A stretch of DNA of 64,000 bases from RUG11462 sp036308645 (lineage in GTDB: Bacteria; Bacillota; Clostridia; Oscillospirales; Acutalibacteraceae). This document shows positions 9,296-17,711 of this stretch, piece by piece. Location: the NCBI GenBank assembly GCA_036308645.1, contig JAXJVH010000050.1, positions 1-64,000 of the forward strand, given 5' to 3'. The notes under the pieces were generated by a model, which was given only the letters and a program-made list of their open reading frames with translations, made no database searches and was not told the origin of the DNA. Position numbers and translations under genes: made by a program. Positions within the stretch are counted from its first letter, which is position 1, and every line of letters begins with the position of its first letter.

Positions 9296-10579
9296 ATGAA
9301 AAAAACGTTATCATTATTAATAATTTTAATAATATTTTGCGGTACAATACCTGCGATCGGTATTTCTGCCGATGCTCAAACAAGCAACAGTTCTGCTTCT
9401 TCATCTTCAACATCTTCTTCAGCAACTAAAACCACTTCTTCGGTGCAACCGTCGGGAAAATATTCAAGCAAAGTTCAGGTTGACATTCCAAAATCTTTCA
9501 AAGCAACCGAAAAATTAAACTATGTAAAACTTTCTTGGAAATGCAATTCCAAAGCAACAGGATATATAATTTCAAGAAGTACCGACAAGAATAAATGGGA
9601 ATTTTTAACTACTGTTACTGATAATAAAACGGTTAAGTATATTGATAAAACCGCTAATGAAAATATTTTATATTATTACAGCATAAAAGCTTATGTAAAA
9701 AAGGGGAAGACTAATTATTTCAGCAAGGTATCAGATACTATTCCTATTTTCTTCGGACCTAATTTTCACATTGCTTCTTATAGCGATTCGGCAAAGTTAA
9801 AATGGAATAAAATCTCGGAAGCCACAGGATATGAAGTCTATTTTTCGGAGAATAGAAATAATTTTAAACTTTTAAAGAGATACAAAAAGAATACATATCT
9901 TTCTTATACCAAAAAGGATATTTTACCTTATAAAAAGAATTATTATTTTTATATTACTGCATATAAAACAGTAAACAACAAAAGAAATTGTATTTATACT
10001 TCAAACATTATAGAAACTTCGGATACTGCCTGTTTGATTAACGGATCTGTTGATAAACCCGTTAGCAGTTATATTACCAAAAATGTTCAAGGTAAAAAGT
10101 CAAGCAGTTACAGTTCCCAAATATCAAGTAATGACAAAAAAATAATTAAAAATTTTAATGCTGAATATTTCTCAAGCGATATGCCCGCTTATGATAAAAT
10201 ATATTATACTTTTATGTTTATACATGAAGAAATTACATACGCTACCGGCGCCTTGTGGTCAAAAATAGGTGATTCTACTTATGTAGACGCAATTTTCAAT
10301 AAAAAATTAGGTCAATGCGCTCAATACAACGGCGCAATGGTTGAATATTTAGTCAATCTCGGTATTAATGCCAAACTCATTATGGGATACAGAGGAACAT
10401 CTGTTAATAACAGATGGCAGCATTTTTGGGGTGAGGTTAAACTGAAAAACGGAAAAACTTATGTTTTGGAAACAGGTAACTACGGTAATGACGGTCCTTG
10501 GTATTATTTTTTCACACCGTATAAATATACAAAAAAATACTTAAAATGCGGAAAATATGTAAGCGGAATAAAAGTTTAA
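9296..10579 (+). CDS. secreted Fn3-like / transglutaminase-like protein
   Basis: 427 aa. An N-terminal signal peptide (Lys-Lys, then a hydrophobic run to about residue 25) is followed by a Ser/Thr-rich linker (residues ~28-60). Two beta-sandwich, fibronectin-III-like repeats follow, each with a KLxWxxxxxATGYxxxxS pattern (~60-150 and ~150-245). The C-terminal transglutaminase-like fold has Cys341 in GQCAQYNGAM and His376 in QHFWGEV. The third residue of the triad is probably Glu392 (or a nearby Asp), where family members usually carry Asp. Such domains act as cysteine proteases or cross-linkers at the cell surface, and the target is unknown. Monocistronic, with its own promoter and terminator. 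Confidence 0.85.
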   Translation: MKKTLSLLIILIIFCGTIPAIGISADAQTSNSSASSSSTSSSATKTTSSVQPSGKYSSKVQVDIPKSFKATEKLNYVKLSWKCNSKATGYIISRSTDKNKWEFLTTVTDNKTVKYIDKTANENILYYYSIKAYVKKGKTNYFSKVSDTIPIFFGPNFHIASYSDSAKLKWNKISEATGYEVYFSENRNNFKLLKRYKKNTYLSYTKKDILPYKKNYYFYITAYKTVNNKRNCIYTSNIIETSDTACLINGSVDKPVSSYITKNVQGKKSSSYSSQISSNDKKIIKNFNAEYFSSDMPAYDKIYYTFMFIHEEITYATGALWSKIGDSTYVDAIFNKKLGQCAQYNGAMVEYLVNLGINAKLIMGYRGTSVNNRWQHFWGEVKLKNGKTYVLETGNYGNDGPWYYFFTPYKYTKKYLKCGKYVSGIKV

Positions 10580-10610
10580 AGGTTAGCCTTTAAACTTTTA
10601 TTCTTTTTTT
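10569..10610 (+). terminator. terminator between convergent genes
   Basis: 14-bp perfect stem (10569-10582 with 10587-10600, loop TTAG) followed by TTCTTTTTTT on the + strand. It overlaps the stop codon of the secreted protein gene and the stop of the opposite gene. The T-tract is good only in the + direction. Confidence 0.88.
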
Positions 10611-11143
10611 GCGCCTTCACAAAACGCTTGTATTGATTTTATTTCTGCATTTTTAAAAAAGTACAAAGTGTCGGTTAAATCTAAAACAAAGCAGAAGAGT
10701 AAAAAGAAAGTAACAATGCTCGGAAATCCTTTTAAGAAAAGTATAATACTGTCCGAAACCGAAAGAAGTATTATTGAAATCAATCCCCAAACAATTGAAA
10801 AACTTAAACATATATTTCCGTTAAAATTAAATTTATTGTCAGAATAATCCCAAAATTTAATTTTATAAGCAGTCCTAAAGAAATCGTTAAATAAATTTTC
10901 TACTGCCGAACAAACAATAATTCCTGCAATAAAATATAATATTATATTGTTGTTTAAAATAGGTTTTATTGTAATTAATAATACAGCACCTATTCCGTAT
11001 ACAGGGCATAACGGCAAATATTTCATAGTCTTTTTGTTTATAAATTTGCCCTTAATAAACAGAGTGAATATACATTCAAATATCCACCCTAAAAACGAGA
11101 AAATAAAAAAACATAAAAAATAAGTCAACTTAAACCACCGCAA
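10598..11143 (-). CDS. putative ABC transporter type IV (CmpB-like) membrane protein
   Basis: Up to 181 aa, about five membrane segments. The N-terminal FSFLGWIFECIFTLF, then KGKFINKKTMKYLPLCPVYG, match the ABC_trans_CmpB family (PF06541); the molecular role of this family is not established. The longest frame starts at a TTG at 11143 with no ribosome site. A TTG at 11128 follows a GGTGG six bases upstream and may be the real start, giving 176 aa. The 5' end overlaps the 3' arm of a strong terminator hairpin for the upstream gene, so it is unclear how it is transcribed. Confidence 0.75.
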   Translation of the reverse strand: MRWFKLTYFLCFFIFSFLGWIFECIFTLFIKGKFINKKTMKYLPLCPVYGIGAVLLITIKPILNNNIILYFIAGIIVCSAVENLFNDFFRTAYKIKFWDYSDNKFNFNGNICLSFSIVWGLISIILLSVSDSIILFLKGFPSIVTFFLLFCFVLDLTDTLYFFKNAEIKSIQAFCEGAKKE

Positions 11144-11173
11144 ATATTTTTGCAGATTTTAAGTTGACTTATT
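11119..11173 (-). terminator. terminator of the FAD oxidoreductase operon
   Basis: Perfect 15-bp inverted repeat (11119-11133 and 11159-11173) with an inner GCAAAAATATTTGC pairing. On the - strand it starts 1 nt after the stop codon at 11175 and is followed by a T-rich run (11100-11120 region). The downstream arm lies within the start of the next gene. Confidence 0.85.
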
Positions 11174-11174
11174 C

Positions 11175-12761
11175 TTATTTACATTGTTTGATTATTTCTT
11201 CGGCAACCTTTATTCCGTCAACTGCCGCAGAAGTAATACCGCCTGCATATCCTGCACCTTCACCGCATGGATATAAACCTATTATTTCAGACGAAAATGC
11301 ATCATTTCTTAAAATTCTTACAGGTGAGGAACTTCTGGTTTCAGGACCTGTTAAAACTGCATTTTTATCTGCAAAACCATTTAATTTTTTATCTATCAAA
11401 AGAATACCTTCTTTAATAGATTTTGCGACAAATTCAGGCAGTACCGTATTCAAGTCGCACGGAACAACGCAAGGAAGGTAACTCGGAATAACTTTTCCTA
11501 TATTGTTGCTTTCGCCATATAGAAAACTACCGAGTGTTTGTGCAGGCGCTTTGTAAGATGAACTAACCGAAAACGCCTTTTTCTCGATTTCACGTTGGAA
11601 TTCAATGCCCGCAAGGACATGTTTGCTCGGAAAATCATCCGGCGTAACATTTACCAAAACGGCGCTGTTAGCATTTTCGCCGTTACGTTTATAATTGCTC
11701 ATACCGTTTGTAGCAATCATTCCTTTTTCACTTGCAGCCGCAACAACATATCCGCCCGGACACATACAGAAAGTGTAAACCGATCTGCCGTTTTCAAGAT
11801 GAACTGCCGCTTTGTAATCGGCAACAGGTAAATTTGGATTGTTGAATTCATTGCCGTACTGAATTTTATTAATGAGTTCCTGCGAATGTTCTATTCTTGC
11901 TCCAACGGCAAAAGGCTTTTGTCTCATAGGCACATTTTGCTCATATAGTGAATAAAATGTATCTCTTGCGCTGTGACCGATTGCGAGAATTAAATTATCG
12001 CATAAGATTTCCTCGGTTTTGCCGTTGTTTTCAACTATGGCAGAGTGAATTTTTCCGTTGTAAGTTGTGAATTTAAGAAATTTTGTGGAAAACCTAAATT
12101 CGCCGCCGTTTTCTTCAATATATTTTCTGAAATTTACTATTACTTTTCTCAAAATATCCGTACCGATATGAGGCTTTTGTTCTATTAAAATTTCACTAGG
12201 CGCTCCGAATTCTACAAAAGTTTCAAGTACAAGGCGTATACGTGAATCGGAAATTCCTGTGTTTAATTTTCCGTCCGAAAACGTACCTGCTCCGCCTTCG
12301 CCAAATTGAATATTTGATTCGGTATTTAAATTAGCGCCGTTAAAAAAATCTTCAATAGATTTTATTCTGTCTTCTATTTTTTCGCCTCGTTCAACTATAA
12401 TCGGGGTAAGACCGTTTTTAATCATAATATAAGCGGCGAAAAGTCCCGCAGGTCCACTACCTACTATAACGTTTTTACATTGCTTATTTTGAACCGCAAT
12501 AAACTGATATTTTCCTTTTTTATATAATGAAATATCGTTAGATTTAATTTTTTTTAAAATCTTGTTTTCGCTTATATTAAGCGATGCTTTTACACTTAAA
12601 ACAAATTGAATCTTATCCTTTTTTCTTGCGTCCAATGAACGCCTGATAATCGAAAAATCTTTTATATTATTAATATCGGTTTTAAGTTTTTTTGAAATTT
12701 CTTTCAAAATATCCTGATTTGTATATTCTGGATTTACTTTTATATTATTAATTTTTATCAT
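11175..12761 (-). CDS. FAD-dependent oxidoreductase (COG2509 type)
   Basis: 528 aa. A ~95-residue N-terminal domain precedes an FAD-binding Rossmann fold, NVIVGSGPAGLFAAYI (around residue 100). GEGGAGTFSDGKLNTG and LPCGEGAGYAGGI-like segments (YPCGEGAGYAGGITSAA) are typical of the uncharacterised FAD dehydrogenase family seen across Clostridia. The substrate is unknown. Its ATG overlaps the stop of the upstream gene by 4 nt (ATGA), so it is co-translated with another FAD enzyme in the gene set downstream of sigK. Ends at a strong terminator. Confidence 0.88.
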   Translation of the reverse strand: MIKINNIKVNPEYTNQDILKEISKKLKTDINNIKDFSIIRRSLDARKKDKIQFVLSVKASLNISENKILKKIKSNDISLYKKGKYQFIAVQNKQCKNVIVGSGPAGLFAAYIMIKNGLTPIIVERGEKIEDRIKSIEDFFNGANLNTESNIQFGEGGAGTFSDGKLNTGISDSRIRLVLETFVEFGAPSEILIEQKPHIGTDILRKVIVNFRKYIEENGGEFRFSTKFLKFTTYNGKIHSAIVENNGKTEEILCDNLILAIGHSARDTFYSLYEQNVPMRQKPFAVGARIEHSQELINKIQYGNEFNNPNLPVADYKAAVHLENGRSVYTFCMCPGGYVVAAASEKGMIATNGMSNYKRNGENANSAVLVNVTPDDFPSKHVLAGIEFQREIEKKAFSVSSSYKAPAQTLGSFLYGESNNIGKVIPSYLPCVVPCDLNTVLPEFVAKSIKEGILLIDKKLNGFADKNAVLTGPETRSSSPVRILRNDAFSSEIIGLYPCGEGAGYAGGITSAAVDGIKVAEEIIKQCK

Positions 12762-14008
12762 ACTTGTTCACCTATTGCAGATTTTGCGGCTAAATAGCCT
12801 GAAGAAAAAGCCCATTGTAAGTTATATCCGCCGCAATCTCCGTCAATATCAAGAATTTCACCGCAGGCAAATAACCCTTTTTGCAGTTTTGATTCCATTG
12901 TTTTTTTCTCAAAATCGTCAGTTAGAACTCCTCCTGCGGTTACTTGTGCATTTTGAAATCCGTTTACACCTGTAACTTTAATTCTAAAGTCCTTGATTTT
13001 TTCAGCAATTTGCATAATTTGATTTTCATTTAGTTCGTAGGCGTCTTTGTTGAGTTTAAAGCCGCAGGATTTAACAATCACCTGACCGAGTCTTTTATTT
13101 AAAAATAACGATAACAAGTTTTCGCAAGTTAAAGGATAGGTAAAAGGTGCGTCTAATACTGATTTTATAAGGGAAAACACCTCGTTTTGGCTTTTTTCAT
13201 TCATAAAATCAAGTGAAATACAGCAATTTTTATTGTAATTTTTAGCGGCAATACGGGATAACTGAAATATCGGCGGACCCGACAAGCCGTAATCGGCAAA
13301 TAACACCTGACCGAATTCTTCACGAATTACTGTGTTATCAACAAAGATTTTACAGTTTGCGTCAGCCTTTATACCTTTTAGTTGTTTTACAAATTCCGTT
13401 TCGGTTTTTATTTGAGTAATGGCAGGGTAGAGGTGAGAGGTTTTATGTCCAAAATGTTCGAGTAATTTATAACCGCTTCCGTCCGAGCCTAAATGCGGAC
13501 TTGATTTTCCTCCGCAAGCCACAATAACTTTATCAAAAACTTGATTATTAATAATAAATTTATTGTCTTTAATTTTGATTTTTTCAATTTTTATTCCGCA
13601 TTTAATTTCAGCGCCGAGCATTTCACACTTGAGCCTTAAAAAATCCAAAACCGTTCCTGCTTGTTCCGAAAACGGATAATATTTATCGTTTTCTTTGCGT
13701 AAAATCAGTCCGTTTTCAGCAAAAAAATCAATCAAATTCTTTTGATTAAAATTCTTAAGAGCATATAATGCAAAACCTGCGCTTTCACCGTGATAATGAG
13801 CAGGTTTTATGCAGTTTTCATCTGAAATTTCTGCGTCGGCAAATTCATTTGTAATATTGCATCTGCCATTACCCGTGGCAAGTATTTTTTTGCCCACTCT
13901 GTTTAACTGCTCGAAAACCGTAACTCTCACATTACTCTTTGAACTTAAAGCAGTAATTGCGGCAAAAAGTCCTGAAGCCCCGCCGCCTATTATTCCTAAA
14001 TTAATCAT
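12758..14008 (-). CDS. HI0933/YhiN-family flavoprotein (BaiN-like)
   Basis: 416 aa. Begins with the dinucleotide-binding IIGGGASGLFAAI, followed by RVGKKILATGNGRCNITN, a hallmark of this family (COG2081). The C-terminal FACGEILDIDGDCGGYNLQWAFSSG completes the FAD site. Families of this type are annotated as aminoacetone oxidase-like or BaiN-like, but the function in this organism is not known. Its start overlaps the upstream membrane-protein gene by 8 nt, with AAGGAAAC as ribosome site, and its stop overlaps the next gene by 4 nt. Confidence 0.9.
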   Translation of the reverse strand: MINLGIIGGGASGLFAAITALSSKSNVRVTVFEQLNRVGKKILATGNGRCNITNEFADAEISDENCIKPAHYHGESAGFALYALKNFNQKNLIDFFAENGLILRKENDKYYPFSEQAGTVLDFLRLKCEMLGAEIKCGIKIEKIKIKDNKFIINNQVFDKVIVACGGKSSPHLGSDGSGYKLLEHFGHKTSHLYPAITQIKTETEFVKQLKGIKADANCKIFVDNTVIREEFGQVLFADYGLSGPPIFQLSRIAAKNYNKNCCISLDFMNEKSQNEVFSLIKSVLDAPFTYPLTCENLLSLFLNKRLGQVIVKSCGFKLNKDAYELNENQIMQIAEKIKDFRIKVTGVNGFQNAQVTAGGVLTDDFEKKTMESKLQKGLFACGEILDIDGDCGGYNLQWAFSSGYLAAKSAIGEQV

Positions 14009-14672
14009 TTGTGTTTCCTTTTTTTATTCTTAAAATTCCAAAAATTATTGAACTTAAAGCAATAATCAATGCAGCAATTGATAAAACAATAAATACAGTA
14101 TTTAGATTAAATGAAATTTTTACTGCTAATACAATTAAACCGATAAACCATATACAACCTATAATTATATTTACAACAAAATAATAGATTTTTGAAGACG
14201 AAGTATCAAGTTTTTCTGTTGCGTTTATCATAAAATGTTCGCTGAAAATGAGTGTTAAAAATATTAAAGGAGCAAGAAAAACGCTGTTTGTTACAGATGT
14301 AAAAGCATTTATAATAAGCGCTACAGACAATATAAGAATAATTCCCTCAAATATTCTGTATGAATATTTTTGAAACTTTTCTTTTTTATAAAACAGTCCG
14401 AATAAAACCAGTAAAACGCCCAAAACGCAGGCCATGGTTATTACCGAAAGGATTATTGAATTATACTCTAATTTTGAAAGATAATAATTCTGGACAAAAT
14501 TCAGCATAATTTCTGTAACATAAAAATAAATTCCGAGGAACACAAAATATACAGCAGCGTTAATTTTTTGAAACGAACTACACTTTTTAAATAAAATATA
14601 ACATATTAGAGTTATTGCGCACAGTACAATTCCGCCGACGCAAATTATGTGAAACAACGATTCAAAATTCAT
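14001..14672 (-). CDS. multi-pass membrane protein of unknown function
   Basis: About 223 aa, with roughly seven hydrophobic segments spread over the whole length. I recognise no family. The open frame extends to 14732, but the ATG at 14672 (MNFESLFHIICVG) is preceded by CGGAGAAG and the sequence upstream of it is charged and unlike a protein start. It lies 72 nt downstream of sigK on the same strand with no convincing terminator between, and overlaps the next flavoprotein gene by 8 nt. Confidence 0.75.
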   Translation of the reverse strand: MNFESLFHIICVGGIVLCAITLICYILFKKCSSFQKINAAVYFVFLGIYFYVTEIMLNFVQNYYLSKLEYNSIILSVITMACVLGVLLVLFGLFYKKEKFQKYSYRIFEGIILILSVALIINAFTSVTNSVFLAPLIFLTLIFSEHFMINATEKLDTSSSKIYYFVVNIIIGCIWFIGLIVLAVKISFNLNTVFIVLSIAALIIALSSIIFGILRIKKGNTND

Positions 14673-14744
14673 TTTTCTTCTCCGTTCTTTTATCTTTTTG
14701 TTAAGTTTAACACTTTGTTGAGAAAAATTCAATATAATTTATTC

Positions 14745-15428
14745 TTATTTAAACTCATTTCTCATAGTTTCTAATGCTTTTTTCTCAATTCTGCTTACAT
14801 ACGAACGGGAAATTTTCAATCTTTTTGCGATTTCACGTTGTGTAAGTTCGGGATTACCGCCTAAACCATATCTTAATATAATTATTGTTTTTTCTCTTTC
14901 ATCAAGTTTTTGTGCAATTACTTTATATAACTTATCTATTTTCAATTTTAATTCTATATCATCTACAATATCATTATCATCGGAAATAATGTCAATAAGC
15001 GACAATGTGTTGCCGTCTTTATCCATATCTACCGGGTCGGACATATAGACATCGCCGTTTGTCTTTTTTTGAGAACGAAAATACATCAATATTTCATTTT
15101 CAATACATCTTGAAGCATAAGTGGCAAGTTTTGTGCCTTTGTCGGATGTATAAGAATTAATGGCTTTAATAAGACCTATTGTACCTATTGAAATTAGGTC
15201 GTCCTGTTCATATCCGACAGAATAATACTTTTTTATAATGTGTGCCACAAGTCTTAAATTATGTTCAACAAGTTTATTTCTGGCGTTTGTATCACCGGTC
15301 TCTTCAAAAATTTTTATATATTTTTGTTCTTCTTCTTTTGAAAGGGTCGGGGGAAATTCATTTGCTTGGTTTATGTGCAAAATCATAAATAAAGAATTTA
15401 ATGCCGCTTTAATAAACTCTAAAATCAT
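14745..15428 (-). CDS. sigK: sporulation sigma factor SigK
   Basis: 227 aa. Late mother-cell sigma factor directing coat and cortex genes. An N-terminal hydrophobic pro-sequence (~20 aa) precedes NEFPPTLSKEEEQKY. Region 2 contains ARNKLVEHNLRLVAHIIKKY and DLISIGTIGLIKAI, very close to Bacillus SigK. Region 4 has the helix-turn-helix TQREIAKRLKISRSYVSRIE. It is one uninterrupted frame, so no skin element splits it here. The start has AAGGTG upstream. Preceded by a sigma-E-like promoter. SigE is the nearest alternative; the pro-sequence and region 2 favour SigK. Confidence 0.92.
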   Translation of the reverse strand: MILEFIKAALNSLFMILHINQANEFPPTLSKEEEQKYIKIFEETGDTNARNKLVEHNLRLVAHIIKKYYSVGYEQDDLISIGTIGLIKAINSYTSDKGTKLATYASRCIENEILMYFRSQKKTNGDVYMSDPVDMDKDGNTLSLIDIISDDNDIVDDIELKLKIDKLYKVIAQKLDEREKTIIILRYGLGGNPELTQREIAKRLKISRSYVSRIEKKALETMRNEFK

Positions 15429-15455
15429 AAAATCACCTTAAATACTTTTTATTAA

Positions 15456-15485
15456 ATTGTATGAATAAAAAGATTGTACGTATAA
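15456..15485 (-). promoter_or_regulatory. sigma-E-like promoter of sigK
   Basis: On the - strand, TTATACG (15485-15479), a 15-nt spacer, then CATACAAT (15463-15456). The -10 matches the sigma-E consensus CATACAHT exactly; the -35 is a partial match to KMATATT. About 28 nt ahead of the sigK ATG. In Bacillus sigK is a known sigma-E target. Confidence 0.65.
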
Positions 15486-15496
15486 GCAAATTTTTG

Positions 15497-15525
15497 TTGT
15501 AATATTAAAGAAAATATGTTATTAT
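15497..15525 (+). promoter_or_regulatory. possible vegetative promoter for the nucleotidyltransferase gene
   Basis: TTGTAA (15497-15502), 17-nt spacer, TATTAT (15520-15525), and GAGGTGAG before the ATG at 15550. Divergent from the sigK promoter. Confidence 0.5.
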
Positions 15526-15549
15526 AAATCCTACAGAGGTGAGAAGCGG

Positions 15550-16746
15550 ATGAATATTGAAAACGAAAAAAAATTAATGTTAACCCTTGTTAAAAACGGT
15601 TTAAACGGTGAAAATGAATCTGCTGCATCTAATGAAATTGATTATAAGAAACTATTTGAAATAGCCGATAAACATTCTGTTAATATGCTTTGCCTTGACG
15701 GTGCAAAGCATATTGTTGATAAAATACCAAGCGATATTTATTATGATTGGATTTATTTTGCCAGCAGAAAAATGACAATCAACGAGAATGTTCTTAAAAT
15801 TCAGCAAAAATTGACCGAAATTCTTGAAAATAATAATATTTCTTATTTTATTTTCAAGGGATTGTGTTCTGCCTCGTATTATAAAAAACCTGAATTGCGT
15901 GAACTTGGAGATATAGATTTTTATGTAGACTTTTCAGATTTTAAAAAGGCTGATGAGTTATTAAAAAACAACGGATTTAAACTTGTTTCAACTGATGATG
16001 ATAAGCATTGGAATTATAAGTATGATGATGTTGAATTAGAAATGCATCACGGTTTTTGGGATATGCCTGATAATCAATGTGTTGACTTTTTGTTGGATAT
16101 TATTAATTCTTCTGCCAATCAACCTAAAAAATACAAAATAAAAGATTATACTTTTTATGGTGCAAATACAATTGCACATTCAGTTATTTTGGTGATTCAC
16201 ATTATTAATCATCTTCAGCAAGGCGGTATAGGCGTTAGACATATTTGTGATTTTGCCGCTTTTCTTAATAGCGATGATTTTAAAAATAATTATGACGAAA
16301 TAATTAAAATATACAAAAAGGGCGGTATATTTAAAACAGCACAGGCTACAGCGAAAATTTGTTCATTATACTTGGGTACGCCTGAATATGATTTTATTAA
16401 ACATACAGATGAAAGACTGCTATCTGATTTTTTGGAAGACATATTAAATAGCGGAAATTTCGGAAGATTATCAAAAGAAACATATCACGGCAGCGCCTTA
16501 TTTACCACAAATAAAACACAAAACAGCAGTTTTTTTAAAAGTATGTCTTCGTTTTGTAAGAATTCATGGGCGCCTTGCAAGAAGCATAAAATACTTTTAA
16601 TTATTGCTCCGTTTTATATAGGCATTAAGTATTTTTTTAGAGCAATTACAGGCAAACGTCCTAAAATTAACCCTATTAAATACACAAAAACAGGTGTAAA
16701 AAGGGCGGAATTATATAAACGCTTGGATTTTTTTGAGGAAGATTAG
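15550..16746 (+). CDS. nucleotidyltransferase family protein (NTP_transf_5)
   Basis: 398 aa. The segment YFIFKGLCSASYYKKPELRE followed by LGDIDFYVD (residues ~100-128) is the core of the uncharacterised nucleotidyltransferase family PF14907, with the D-x-D metal-binding pair in GDIDFYV. EMHHGFWD and HSVILVIHIINHL come later, as in relatives. Many relatives sit in surface-polymer or peptide clusters, but the substrate is unknown. The ATG has GAGGTGAG upstream. A CPBP protease gene follows after 3 nt, so the two are likely co-transcribed. Confidence 0.8.
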   Translation: MNIENEKKLMLTLVKNGLNGENESAASNEIDYKKLFEIADKHSVNMLCLDGAKHIVDKIPSDIYYDWIYFASRKMTINENVLKIQQKLTEILENNNISYFIFKGLCSASYYKKPELRELGDIDFYVDFSDFKKADELLKNNGFKLVSTDDDKHWNYKYDDVELEMHHGFWDMPDNQCVDFLLDIINSSANQPKKYKIKDYTFYGANTIAHSVILVIHIINHLQQGGIGVRHICDFAAFLNSDDFKNNYDEIIKIYKKGGIFKTAQATAKICSLYLGTPEYDFIKHTDERLLSDFLEDILNSGNFGRLSKETYHGSALFTTNKTQNSSFFKSMSSFCKNSWAPCKKHKILLIIAPFYIGIKYFFRAITGKRPKINPIKYTKTGVKRAELYKRLDFFEED

Positions 16747-16749
16747 ATT

Positions 16750-17709
16750 ATGTTCTATAACGAATATTCTGTTAATATTAAAAAAAGCATATTCAAACAC
16801 AGTTTATATATAGGTATCGCTCTGCTGATTTCTGTTGGTATTCAATTAATTTTTTCTTTTGTATCTATGTCTGTTTTGGCATTTAACGGGTATGCAATAG
16901 ATGAAATATTACAAGCATTTACCGATACTTGGAGCGGATATTTACTTAATACTATTACTATTGTTTTTATATGCACTGTTCCTTTTTTGATTTTACGTCC
17001 GCTTAATAACCGACCTGTTTATGAGATTTGCAGTTTTAATTCTCCTAAAAAAAGCCTTACTTTCCCATGTGTTGTTTTTGCTTTCGGCGGGGCGATGTTT
17101 GCAAATATTTTTACAAGTTTTTTTGTCACATTTCTGGAAAACTTTTTTGGATTTGAGGCTACTCAAGGTTCAATAGGCGACAATTCATTTAACAGTCCTA
17201 TTGAATTTGTATATACAATAGTATGTGCGGCATTGGTTCCCGCATTGTTTGAAGAATTTGCTTTTAGAGGCATGATTATGGGTTCGCTTCGAAAATTCGG
17301 TGATATGCCGGCAATACTTGTTTCAGCATTGATTTTTGCTTTTTATCATGGCAATTTTATTCAGATTCCGTTTGCTTTTTTAGTGGGCATTTTTTTAGGA
17401 CTTATTGTAGTAATTACAGATTCAATATGGCCTGCTGTTATTGCACATTGTGTAAACAATATTTTTGCGGTAATAGCAATTTCTATATCAAACGATTATC
17501 CTATGTTTATTTCAAAATTATTTCTTTTAATAATTTTTTGCGGAATTATCGCTTTAGTTGTTTTGGTTAAGAAAAAAGCCTTTTCAAATATAGAAAGAAA
17601 GACCACCGTTGTAAGCGGTCAATCAAAATTTTTAAGAATGTTATCATCACCTACAATTGTAATTTATTTTATAATTATGATTGTTATGGCGTTAATGAAT
17701 AAGGCATAA
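16750..17709 (+). CDS. CPBP-family intramembrane glutamic protease
   Basis: 319 aa, about eight membrane segments. It carries the CPBP (Abi/CAAX prenyl protease-like) motifs EEFAFR starting at Glu168, FYHGN with a conserved His, and HCVNN (HxxxN). These residues form the membrane active site in the family. Bacterial members take part in bacteriocin self-immunity, signal cleavage or surface protein handling; which applies here is unknown. It begins 3 nt after the nucleotidyltransferase stop and ends 2 nt before tadA. Confidence 0.88.
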   Translation: MFYNEYSVNIKKSIFKHSLYIGIALLISVGIQLIFSFVSMSVLAFNGYAIDEILQAFTDTWSGYLLNTITIVFICTVPFLILRPLNNRPVYEICSFNSPKKSLTFPCVVFAFGGAMFANIFTSFFVTFLENFFGFEATQGSIGDNSFNSPIEFVYTIVCAALVPALFEEFAFRGMIMGSLRKFGDMPAILVSALIFAFYHGNFIQIPFAFLVGIFLGLIVVITDSIWPAVIAHCVNNIFAVIAISISNDYPMFISKLFLLIIFCGIIALVVLVKKKAFSNIERKTTVVSGQSKFLRMLSSPTIVIYFIIMIVMALMNKA

Positions 17710-17711
17710 GT

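Noticed and set aside
11164..11481. Open frame antisense to the FAD oxidoreductase
   Set aside because: The opposite strand encodes a clear conserved flavoprotein; this is its shadow.
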